Assembly: GCA_030734395.1 (NCBI GenBank)
Contig: JAUZTG010000004.1
Span: forward strand, 1-64,000
Reading direction: 5' to 3'
DNA from: Sarocladium kiliense
Lineage: Eukaryota > Ascomycota > Sordariomycetes > Hypocreales > Sarocladiaceae
DNA length: 64,000 bases
Shown here: positions 45,705-55,400 of the stretch, piece after piece
How positions within the stretch are numbered: position 1 is the stretch's first letter
How the letters are laid out: each line of letters starts with the position of its first letter
Program-made: the position numbers and the translations under genes
Notes under the pieces: model-generated
What the model saw: only the letters and a program-made list of their open reading frames with translations
Database searches by the model: none
What the model was told of the DNA's origin: nothing

Positions 45705-46610
45705 TCACATTTCCCTCAGATACTCTCTCAATCCCGTCATCTGGATCCCTCTCGCTTCATTCAACGTCTTCTCTTTCTCCCAAGCAACTCCCTTACCGGC
45801 TCCGAATGTCGCCCTATACTTGGCCAAAGGCTGATCCTCCTCGACCTGCTTCTTGAGCGTTTCCAAATCCCAAAGCTCCCTCCTGAACTTTCCGTCGCCA
45901 CCGAAGCGTTCGTCCACCAGATCAGCAATCCCCTGGTATGACAAAGTATCTCCAGCAGTGTAGACGACCTCGTTAGCGATTCCTCTTGGATCCAGGACCA
46001 CTTCCGCTGTCACTGTGCCGATGTCTCGTGGCAGGCTGACAGTGATTTGGGTATCCCAGCTTCCCAGCGCCCGAACGACCTTCTGCTCCAGATCGACGAC
46101 GCCGAACGCTGGCAAGAATACGAAACTCATGAAGAGACCCGTAGATACGATTGTCCATTCAGTCTTGCTCTGTGCCCTCAGCTTCTTTCGCACGTCAAGC
46201 TGCTCATCAAACAGATCCTGGGAGCTGCCTTGTCCGATCACATCGTAGTCCATTCCAAATTGCCAAGGGAAGTATCGCCGCACGCCTGCCTCAAGTATGG
46301 CATCTGACAGCTTGACTTGCGTCCCAGACGGGAGACCCATGCCGTTGCAAGAGACGATGGTGTCGTAGTTCCGGAAGATGGCAGCCAGCTCTGAGACTGA
46401 CGACTCAACGACGTCGCCAGGTTGGGGTGTAACACCAAGGTCGCGAAGCCGTTCAAGCTGCTTCTGCTTTTCTGGAGCAGCTGAATTAATCGATGATGGG
46501 CGCAACAGCACTGACAGCTTCGTGTTGCCCTTTGCGGAGTGCTTCGCAAGTGCCTCCAGCAAGGCAAGCCCCAGCTCGCCGGCTCCAAGCACAAGCACAT
46601 TGTCAGCCAT
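45705..46610 (-). CDS. NmrA-like / isoflavone-reductase-like protein
   Basis: Single-exon 301-residue member of the atypical short-chain dehydrogenase group (NmrA/PCBER/isoflavone reductase). An N-terminal NAD(P)-binding GAGELG motif lies at residues 9-14, with an Arg in LLRPSS after strand 2 that favours NADP. The FPWQFGMDYD segment matches the family's substrate-side loop. The C-terminal helix-rich region closes the fold. Such proteins reduce small aromatic or quinone-like compounds or act as redox-sensing regulators; which applies here is unknown. Confidence 0.85.
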   Translation of the reverse strand: MADNVLVLGAGELGLALLEALAKHSAKGNTKLSVLLRPSSINSAAPEKQKQLERLRDLGVTPQPGDVVESSVSELAAIFRNYDTIVSCNGMGLPSGTQVKLSDAILEAGVRRYFPWQFGMDYDVIGQGSSQDLFDEQLDVRKKLRAQSKTEWTIVSTGLFMSFVFLPAFGVVDLEQKVVRALGSWDTQITVSLPRDIGTVTAEVVLDPRGIANEVVYTAGDTLSYQGIADLVDERFGGDGKFRRELWDLETLKKQVEEDQPLAKYRATFGAGKGVAWEKEKTLNEARGIQMTGLREYLREM

Positions 46611-47194
46611 GGTGTTACGGTATTAGTGTTGCTCTTAACAAGACAGCGCTGATGTCGAGCTGCTGAGTTTCAAGTTCCTGGTTAGGTGCCGGCTGTTTAT
46701 AGCCTTTTGCCCAGCAAGGTACTGGATTAGAAATGCGAAGGTTCGCGAACCATGCCAAGCTTTCAAAAACAGTCAGACTCCGGACTTAAAGCTTGTTTCC
46801 GTGCCTCAAGCAGCGCTGATCAAGAAGCCTATTTGTGCCTCTATCCCCACAATGATGTTTACCAGCAGCAATTGGGTCCAAAAACTGCAGAGTCGTATTT
46901 CGTAAAGCGTATCGATGACTGTAAATCTATCATAGTCTATCACCACTGTACCAAACGCACGGCTCGTGATCTCTCTCGAACAAAGGCTTTTTCTGCCTAT
47001 GCCAACCGCACTGGCCGAGGCAATGAATTGGGCTGGAAAACTTTGTGCCTGTCGATCATGCTTAAAAGTCGGTTTTCAGAGGTAGGGCAAAGGGAAATGG
47101 TTCAGTTCAGTATCAGGTCGAGCGTTGATAAGTTCATCATATTTTCTCGGTCATGTATGTCATTTATTTACAGCGTCACAAAACCACCCACGGC
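46611..47194. other. intergenic spacer
   Basis: 584 bp between two minus-strand genes. It holds the NmrA-like gene promoter and the protease 3' flank. Nothing else is seen. Confidence 0.4.
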
Positions 47195-48525
47195 CTACGA
47201 CTTCGGTGTCGTCTTCTTGTTCGCAAACCCAATCCTACCCTTGCCGATATCGAACACAGCAAACTGCGCCTTCAGGAAGACATCACCGACGATCGCAAAC
47301 CCAATCCCATCCGAGGACTGGATGCCACCGTAACAATGGGTAGAGTTGGCCTTGCCGTAGTTGATATAATGGCCTGGGATGACTCCACGGTATGTTCCTA
47401 AGGCGATGACATAGTCCGGCGGGTTGCTGGAGCAAGGGAAGACCATCATACCGGTGTACAGGTCGAAATTTGCCCCCTTGACCTTGGAGTAGTAGTCGTT
47501 GACCATGCCGCTGGGCAAGAGGAGAAGCGTGGTGCCAGTGTCTGCGATGACTTGGAACCGGTACGGACGTAGGTCCTTGCTGTCCCTTCCAATCTTGTAC
47601 CCATCCGCCGTGAACTCCCAGTATGGCGAGTTCGGGTCCGTATTGACGTATTTGATCGAGCCAGTGTATTTGCTCTTGTCAATGTAGCCGAAATCGTACG
47701 TCCCAGGCTTCTGCGGCTGGAGGTCGACAGTGAAGAGCGGTTCACGCAGCTCACTTTGGATATTCTCGATGTACGTCTTTTGCAGAGTCGGGCGGACAGT
47801 GTTGGCCTTCATCCGGCCCATGCCAAGGATGCCAGAGGCGAAGGAATCGGCCGAGATGGCGGCTGACACCTGCACAGCTGACTGGATAGCCTGCTTATTG
47901 AACGATGTGGCGCCAAGTTTCACTGCATCAGTGTAGACAATGCCGCTTGCACTGGCACCATCACCGTATAGAACACTCCAACTTTGGCCATTGAGCCGCT
48001 TGCTGGTTGATGACTTCTTGGGCCGATAAAGCGTATGTCCTCGCACGTTGGGAGGGTACGTATCTGTCGAGAAGACCCAACTGTGGGAGGTCAGCTGAGA
48101 TGTCATGGCAAGCTTGAATTCACCGCGACTTACAAGTCTGCTGATCCTGTATCCAGGTTGAGGTAGATGTTCTGCGGCGGGGTACCGATCTGCACGGGCA
48201 CGACATATTGCGAGTCATAGAACGGCGCCGGGTAGTTAGGAACTGAGGCCGTCACAGAGCCCGCTGTTGCTAGTCTGTTTTTGAACTTCAGACTCAAATC
48301 GGGGTTGATTTCCATTGCCTTGCGCATTGCCTTCGGGATAGGCTTGCCATACTTCGCATACGCATCGATCATGGCCGTCGGGGCGTCAAGACCCTGGAAG
48401 TTGCCATTCTTTACTTGCTTCAATGAGAAAGTATTTTCCTTGCGTCCCTGCAAATCTGCACCTGGAGCACAGTACGCCACGCCAGCCAGCTGAGCGATGG
48501 CGAGAGTGGTGAGTGAGACCTTCAT
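47195..48525 (-). CDS. pepsin-type aspartic protease (aspergillopepsin-like)
   Basis: A1-family secreted acid protease, 425 residues from exons 48525-48134 and 48080-47195 (53-nt intron with GTAAGT). It has a signal peptide of about 19 residues, then a propeptide to about residue 90 with the basic KAMRKAMEINPD segment. Catalytic Asp125 lies in DTGS and Asp311 in DTGT. The flap Tyr is in VLYGDG. The intron falls just after the first active site, as DTGSAD-F-WVFS. The residues needed for activity are present. Expected to be secreted and active at acid pH. Confidence 0.95.
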
Positions 48526-49310
48526 GATGGCAAAGGTGCTTCAACAACAGGACCAGGATCAGATACGTGCGATAGAGGTAGCCGCTCAGTTCGAAGGATC
48601 CTCATCAATTGAAGTGGCTTGCCTTGGGTTTTAAGGCCTCATCTCCAACAGCCACCTTGTGGTCTAGCATTCCACAAGCTCCCCATACTCAGGCACGCGT
48701 GGCCATAATTTCTGAGCCGTCCGGGCGCCAGGAACGCGCTGAAGCAGGAATGCAAGCTTGGAAGAAGACATTGCCTAGTAACAACATGGAGAATGCAGTA
48801 CCAAGCCGGCACTTGAATGCACAAAGGCTTAGCATGCCCAAATGTCTCATATATTTGAGGAGTTCGCGCCTCGACGCGTCGCTAAGGAGACCAAACCAGC
48901 TGGGGTTGCTCCACAGGCGACCAAGACCTGGTTTCGGGCCAAAGATATTGTATAACGATCGAGGAGTTGCGCCCAGATCATGGATTGTTTGTCAAGACAT
49001 GTTGCATATGGAAAGTATGTCCGCCGCGTGCCGTAGGATGAGGCTGGCAAAGGATCAGGGTTAAGGTTTGCTGCATTCCTTGGATTTGGTTCATTGTCGT
49101 GCTCAACATGAGGACAGCGGAGCTATTCTCCCGTAAACGGCACGGCGAGAACATGCCGACGATATCGAATCAGTTGGACTTCACCCTATTGATATGCACA
49201 GTCTGGTGGATTGATGCTAGGCCAGAAGACTTAACAAGCATCACGGCCAGACTTGGAAGACTCCAGCTCTACATGAGAACATTTAGTAACCCCTCTCTTC
49301 AACAAGCAAT
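48526..49310. other. intergenic spacer
   Basis: 785 bp: the protease promoter, then the 5' flank of the tRNA gene. No other gene is seen. Confidence 0.4.
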
Positions 49311-49383
49311 GGTTTCGTGGCGCAGTTGGTAGCGCGCCTCGCTAACACCGAGAAGGTCTCCGGTTCGAGCCCGGACGAAACCA
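49311..49383 (+). tRNA. tRNA-Val: tRNA-Val (anticodon AAC)
   Basis: A 73-nt intronless cloverleaf. The acceptor GGTTTCG pairs with CGAAACC. The D stem is GCGC/GCGC around AGTTGGTA. The anticodon loop CTAACAC gives AAC. The T arm TCCGG-TTCGAGC-CCGGA is perfect. The discriminator is A. The first pair of the anticodon stem (C-A) is mismatched; the other four pair. Confidence 0.95.
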
Positions 49384-49862
49384 CTTCTTTTGCCATTTTT
49401 CCCAAGGCTTCGCTTTTTGCCTCCCACCTCCGCCAGCACTCCAACATCGTAGCGCAGAGCCAAACGATGAGACACTCTGATCCATCTTCAAGACTCCATT
49501 TTGCTGCTCAACGCCATGCATGAGTCACCAGTCGACAGTCACACTTCTAATCCGCCCAGAGTCACACCGCTTACTATACCCCGCGAAGTTCTTTTTAGTT
49601 TTCGCATCTCCAAGTGCTGTGCAGCGCGGACGGTTCACAGTTTGACCCCTCCGAAAGTCCAAGTGATAAGATAAGAGTTTGTTCATTCCCCCGCCATCGA
49701 GGGGTCCTATATAATTGACGGCCTCAGAATTTCAGACGTGGATTTCTGCAAACCAACCCGACTCAACAACCACAACCAGCACTACCACCACCACCACCAC
49801 TATTACCCGACACCAAATCACCAAAGTCCACTCGACGCTCGAACTCGACGCTCGATACCAAG
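49384..49862. promoter_or_regulatory. RIO1 promoter and leader
   Basis: 479 bp between the tRNA and RIO1. It contains a CTATATAATT element near 49,708 and a (CAC)n-rich leader at about 49,782-49,802. Confidence 0.5.
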
Positions 49863-51586
49863 ATGCCTAGTGCAAGTGATGCCCCAGCGGCTTCTGCTGC
49901 GGCTCCTCACGTGCCACCATACACATACAAAGCCAACCAGGGCTACCAACAGACAGAGAAAGCGCCCCGCGCTGTCGCATCACAGGCCCAGCGTTTCGCC
50001 GAGAACCACGAAGACAGCGATTGGGACTCAGTCCTCGACGATGACGCCTACTTCTACGATGATCCATACGAGTTACCTGGAAGCAGCAGGAGATACAACC
50101 GACAACATCCATCAATCGACCTCTCAAGAGCAAGGGGCCAAAAGCCAACCATTAACACCCATGCCAGCGTCGACGACCAGATGAGCGGGCTCGCCCGCTA
50201 CGCTGACAAACTCAATATGGATGACCTGGAGGAGGAACCCAAAGAGACGGACAAGGACAAGGCTGATCGAGCCACCGCCGAGCTCGTCCTCGATCAAAAG
50301 ACAAGAATGCTGCTTCTGCAAATGATCAACCGCGGCGAAGTCAGCGAGATACACGGTGCGATCAGTACAGGAAAGGAGGCGAACGTCTACGGTGCTGTTC
50401 AGTACAATGATGAGGGCGAGCCAACGCAGAGAGCCATCAAGATTTACAAGACGGCAATCCTGGTGTTCAAGGATCGTGAGCGATACATCGAAGGCGAGCA
50501 CCGCTTCAAGAATGGTTACGATAAGGGAAACAGCCGAAAGATGGTTAAGCTCTGGGCGGAGAAGGAGTTCCGTAACCTCAAAAGACTGCATGAGTGCGGC
50601 ATTCCTTGCCCAGAGCCTCTCGCCCTGAAGATGCACGTCTTGCTCATGGAGTTCCTTGGTAACCGCAAGGGCTATGCATTCCCTCGCCTTCGCGACGCTG
50701 TCATCTCAGGCGAAGACACAGACGCACAGTGGCAAGCCTTGTACGTCCAGCTTCTGGTGAACATGCGCCGCATGTACCAAGTCTGCAGACTGGTGCACGC
50801 CGATCTGAGCGAGTACAACATTCTCTACAATGAGGGCAAGCTCTACATCATCGATGTGTCACAAAGTGTTGAGCCTGAGCATCCCCGGTCCTCCGAGTTC
50901 CTTCGCATGGACATCAAGAACGTCGGTGACTTCTTCCGCCGCAACGGCGTGAACACGTTGGGCGATCGCATCGTCTATGACTTCATCACCTACGCTCCGT
51001 ATCCTGTTGAGGAGTCTCCGGCCACTGAGCACCTTGAGAAGCTCTTCGAGACATCGCCCCGCACTGACGAAAACGACGTTGAGGCTGCGGCCGCCCTCGA
51101 GGTAGACACAGAGGTCTTCCGACAGCAGTACATCCCACAGACTCTTGAGCAGGCCTACGATGTTGAGAAGGACGGAGACAATCTGGAAATGGGCGAGGGC
51201 AACGCCCTTGTGTATAGGAATCTGCTCGCAGACCAGTGCTTCATCAAAGACGGTGCTAAGAAGGAGGATACCCAGGACTCTGAAACCTCAGATGAGGGCT
51301 CTGACTCGGATGGTGAGGGTGCTTCATTAGGAAGTGACGAGTCCGGAGACTCTGGCCGCTTCGAGAAGGGAAAGCCGAGAGGAAAGCGTTTTGAGGATAA
51401 GGACGAAAAGAAGGTGAGACTCAGCACCCTGTCACCCAATTATCTTCCCTTTAACACAATACTGACTGGCCACAGGCGCACAAGCTAGCGGTCAAGGAGG
51501 CGAAGCGTGAGAAGCGAAAGGAAAAGATGCCTAAGTATGTGAAGAAGAAGATCGTTTCTACCACCTCTCGAGGAAAGAAGAAATGA
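49863..51586 (+). CDS. RIO1: RIO1 serine/threonine protein kinase
   Basis: Atypical kinase/ATPase needed for late 40S ribosomal subunit maturation (20S pre-rRNA processing at site D) and cell-cycle progression. 553 residues from exons 49863-51413 and 51476-51586. ATP loop STGKEANVYG at 168-177, catalytic Lys193 in AIKIYK, catalytic loop HADLSEYN at 312-319 with Asp314, and metal-binding Asp331 in IIDVSQ: the RIO1 (not RIO2) signature. The N-terminal 140 residues are variable and acidic. The C-terminus has an acidic Ser/Asp/Glu patch (CK2-like sites) and then a Lys-rich tail encoded by the second exon. Housekeeping gene. Confidence 0.97.
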
Positions 51587-53333
51587 TCCTCTTGACGCAG
51601 GGAACGGATATTATAGTCACGAATGACGACTTCTTTACGCTAGATATTAGACTGTCAAGGGCTTTACACGCATTTTCGGATGATGAGCACACACAGTCGT
51701 TGGCGAGCAATGGGCAACCGCAAGCTTCGGATGGGTGCTTTTGCGCAACCGCCTGCTTTGGTAGCTTACCTCCCGGCGATCTGAACAGCAGCGCGTTGAT
51801 GTGCTTACGCTGGTTTGGATGATCAAAGAGAGCACTGACGAATATGCGTGGTTGACAGCGATGCATTTCTTCTTGTCTTGAAATGACATGCTTGATAGAA
51901 GGCAGGACAATACGGATTGCAATTCAAAAGAGTTACCCAATGGACTTGCGCCTGCTTCTCCAGTCGTTCAGTGCATGCTTAGACCCAAGAGTCTTATTGT
52001 GAATCCGGAATTGTTTCTGGAATGAAGTACAGTGGTTTGTCGGGCGATGTGGCCTGCTACTAGAGAGCGGTGGTTGATGAAGGGGCCAGAGAAGTCCTAG
52101 GCACGAGTCACGTAAGTCGTGCGCAACGTTTTGGAAATTGGAAGAGCGGCCACAATATCGAGTTGGAATGACGGGATCGAGTAAAGTCCTGAGAAGGGAG
52201 GAGTAACAATACGAGATGCTGGCCCAGCTCTGAGACCATCACTGCGGTTCGTTGCCCTATAGGGCTGGCTTCCCATCGCAGCTGGATCTCTGATAAGCTT
52301 AGGCACGATGGCCTAAGAGGACTCGCGCGCGTTCAGTCTCGCTAGCCGAGAGATAGTCCTGCTGGTCGTTCGATCGCTCGAATGCCAGGGTCGAGTCTAG
52401 ACCCCTCTTTCTGGGGATAGCTCTGCCAGTGAAGATAATATCAGCCTTATTCGCGTCATCGCTTGTCCCTGAGGGCTTCCTCCCTTGCATGGATGAGCCC
52501 GCCACAGCAGAACTTATCGGCATGATCTATTATCGTTTCAGATCTTGCTGCTCGCATATCGGGCAACAGGCAAGCTTGGCCACAATAAGCCTGCAGGACA
52601 GCTGCCCACCTTGCCAAGGCCGGAGTTGCCCTTGTCGAGACGGAAGAATCACATAATACAAGGTCTTTGGCCCCTGAGCGTGGACCACGCTTGATTGCGA
52701 TGGAAACCAAGAAAGATCCTAAACGCCTTTTTGGCCAATTTCGTCCATCCCTTGGCAGAAGCATGGGGGCCACCTGTCAGATGCTGCATGGTTGCAATCT
52801 CGGCCAATGGCGCCACAGACGCATTCTGCAGCAGGGTCGGTGTTAACCGACAACAACGCCCGAGTCGCTCATCGTGTGGAACCATGAAAGATACGATAGT
52901 CAAGTCAGTAGCCTCTCTCTAGGAATGAGGCCAAAGAGTCTAGGTTCGCTGGCCATCTCGATAAGTCTGCTGCAGGCTATCTTCAACAGTTGGGCTTTCT
53001 TGACTCAGCGCCCAGCCTACAGGATTTGGTTCCTTGGCTGGATCCTTGTCTCGCTTCTTGGGTCTCCATTGTGCCTCTAGGACTTGAGAATCTGACGGCA
53101 TTGCCAATGCGGCGTACGACCATCGTATCCGTCTTTGCCGCGTGCCCATCCCCTCGCTTACTGAACAAAGCAAGCTGGGCAGGGCTCCTACAGATGGAGT
53201 CACTGTAGCATCAAGAAGTGTTCTCCTCCCCTCCTCCTTTCCTGCTCTTACATGATGAACGGCCTTTTTGCTTTGATTTCTTTGTCCTGATCGTATTGAG
53301 CCCGCTTTCGGGTTCAGCAAAACCGGGGCCGGC
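51587..53333. other. 1.7-kb gene-free interval
   Basis: No supported gene between RIO1 and the glycosyltransferase. Short ORFs on both strands are not backed by domains or splice sites. Confidence 0.4.
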
Positions 53334-55025
53334 ATGTCTCTCTTTCTGCAAAGGCGGTCGCGGCCTTCAAATCTGTTCTTTCTCTCTTGCGCAACAGTCG
53401 TGGCCTTGATCGTTGTGGTTCTCTATATTGTATGTTCCTTCTGTCGATATCACCTCGGTCCAAAACTAACCAGTCGATGTTCTGAGCAGCAACCATACGA
53501 CTACATCATTCCCAAGGCTTTCACTTATGAACGAACACAGTCCAAGGCGGCAGCTGCCTCGCCCATAAATTTCAAGTATGATGTCGCACCCGGTGACAGG
53601 CGGATGGTGGTTGTCATTCCCGTCAACAACCCTTCGCCAAATTTATGCAAGACTATGATGAGCGCAGTCGCCATGGGCTATCCGATGCCTATCGTCATCA
53701 ACTGGGGCATCTCCCCTAGAGACGCATTCCCAGGGAGGGAGAACGTTGGATCCCATCAACTGAAAATCTCAGGACTGTTAACCTTCCTGGACGAGATGAC
53801 GCATGAAGATACGCCGGAGGAGGACAGACTCAGCGACGACGACTTGATTGTTATGGTCGACGCTTTCGATATTTGGTTCCAAACTCCTCCCGACGTTCTG
53901 ATCCGCCGCTACCACGAATCTAACAGGCGCATGAATGAGCGCTTGAGGGCGCAATGGAAAGGAAAACCAGAGGACCTACCTCTCAAGCAGAGCATTGTCA
54001 TCTCTGCCACCAAGCGCTGCTGGCCAGATGATGGGCCCTCGGGCTTGTACTGCGACGAGCTTCCTGACAGCGACCTTCCGGAAGACTTGTATGGCGATCT
54101 CACGGACAAGGATGCCGGCGAATTCTGGGCGACACTACACAACGCCAGGCCAAAGTACATCAACACGGGCAACGTCATGGGACCAGTCGGTGACTTGAGA
54201 CGCTATGTCCGCCGTGTTAACGAGAAACTCGAACGTACGGTTGCGACCAACCCCAGTTACTACTTCAAAAGCGACCAGGCCTTCTTTGGTAACATCCTAG
54301 GCGAACAGGAGATTTACAGGCAGTGGTTCTTCAAGCAGAACAGCAAGTCCGCCCGCAATGGTCTGCCTCTGATGTTCACTCGAGATTTGGAGTACCACGT
54401 TGGCCTGGATTACTCCCAGAATCTTTGTCTTCCGACGACTAATGAGGAGGACGATGGCGAGTTCGTGGCTCTGGGCGACAGTGCGCATATCAAGAAGAAG
54501 TCAGAAAGCCTGAAGGTCGGCTCTGTTCGCCTCACCGGTGTTCCTGAGGATATCGCCATGTCGCCCAACCCTCTCGCCATTCTACCTGATGTCAAGCCTG
54601 CCCCCAACTGGGACGAATTGCCACTCTACGCTGATTACTTCACCACTTCGGTTCCAGCCATGCTGCATCACAACACGAATCGCGGAGAGGGCAAGGCTCG
54701 CATCAGCACATGGTGGGATAGACCTTGGTTCTTCCCCTACCTGCGCGACCTGGTGATAGCGCGCTCCAAACCAGAGGATGAGCAGAAGCCGCTCAGCACC
54801 ATCAAAGCCAAGGACGGCAAGGTAACCTACTGGGCGCCGAAAAGCGACATGACGAAGAAGTTGCCCCGGATTTTCAACGCAGGTAACGCAAGCGAAGGAT
54901 TACCGACGGGTGAGTGGGAGGACATGTGTCTTGACCCGAAGAACCCCGACGAACACTGGTCAATAGAGGTGTTCAGGGATGGGAAAGGCGGGCTCGGGGG
55001 CGAGGGCGCAGAGGCAAAGTCTTGA
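53334..55025 (+). CDS. type II membrane glycosyltransferase
   Basis: 543 residues after removing a 60-nt, stop-free intron at 53430-53489 (GTATGT donor, ACTAACC branch, CAG). The intron interrupts the end of the signal anchor (TM at about 13-32). The lumenal domain starts with a VVVIPVNNPS strand and has a DxxD metal/nucleotide-sugar motif in MVDAFDIWFQ (Asp156, Asp159). A conserved YINTGNVMGP segment and an FKSDQAFFG segment with a second acidic residue follow. This matches fungal proteins related to PLOD/procollagen-type glycosyltransferase domains. Likely Golgi-resident; donor and acceptor are unknown. Confidence 0.82.
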   Translation: MSLFLQRRSRPSNLFFLSCATVVALIVVVLYIVCSFCRYHLGPKLTSRCSEQQPYDYIIPKAFTYERTQSKAAAASPINFKYDVAPGDRRMVVVIPVNNPSPNLCKTMMSAVAMGYPMPIVINWGISPRDAFPGRENVGSHQLKISGLLTFLDEMTHEDTPEEDRLSDDDLIVMVDAFDIWFQTPPDVLIRRYHESNRRMNERLRAQWKGKPEDLPLKQSIVISATKRCWPDDGPSGLYCDELPDSDLPEDLYGDLTDKDAGEFWATLHNARPKYINTGNVMGPVGDLRRYVRRVNEKLERTVATNPSYYFKSDQAFFGNILGEQEIYRQWFFKQNSKSARNGLPLMFTRDLEYHVGLDYSQNLCLPTTNEEDDGEFVALGDSAHIKKKSESLKVGSVRLTGVPEDIAMSPNPLAILPDVKPAPNWDELPLYADYFTTSVPAMLHHNTNRGEGKARISTWWDRPWFFPYLRDLVIARSKPEDEQKPLSTIKAKDGKVTYWAPKSDMTKKLPRIFNAGNASEGLPTGEWEDMCLDPKNPDEHWSIEVFRDGKGGLGGEGAEAKS

Positions 55026-55400
55026 ATGATTAATGGTGTAGACGGCGTTGGGGGCAAGATGATACCTGCATAAGCACACGTGTACGAGAATCCTTTCTAG
55101 GCCAATATACAACATGGCCACGTTACCTACGAGAGCAGTCAAAACTAAGTAAACATGTGCCTGGAACAGTCTACAGCTCGCAGGCAAATTGGATCCAGGT
55201 AACCTCGGATGTAAAGCAAGCGATCACCCTTGTCCAAAGTTTTCTAGGCATCTATGCCCACAAAGGATGCCTCAAAGGTCTGAAGGTCTGAGCTCCGCCT
55301 TTCCGTCGACTTAGTCTGGCTTGAGGTAGAATGCCATTCATTTACAATACAGTACATAATATTGCCACGTCTGCCTTGCCAGCGTATAATCGTGTCCTCA
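55026..55400. other. convergent 3' spacer
   Basis: 375 bp between the glycosyltransferase (+) and the RdRP relic (-). Nothing else is seen. Confidence 0.4.
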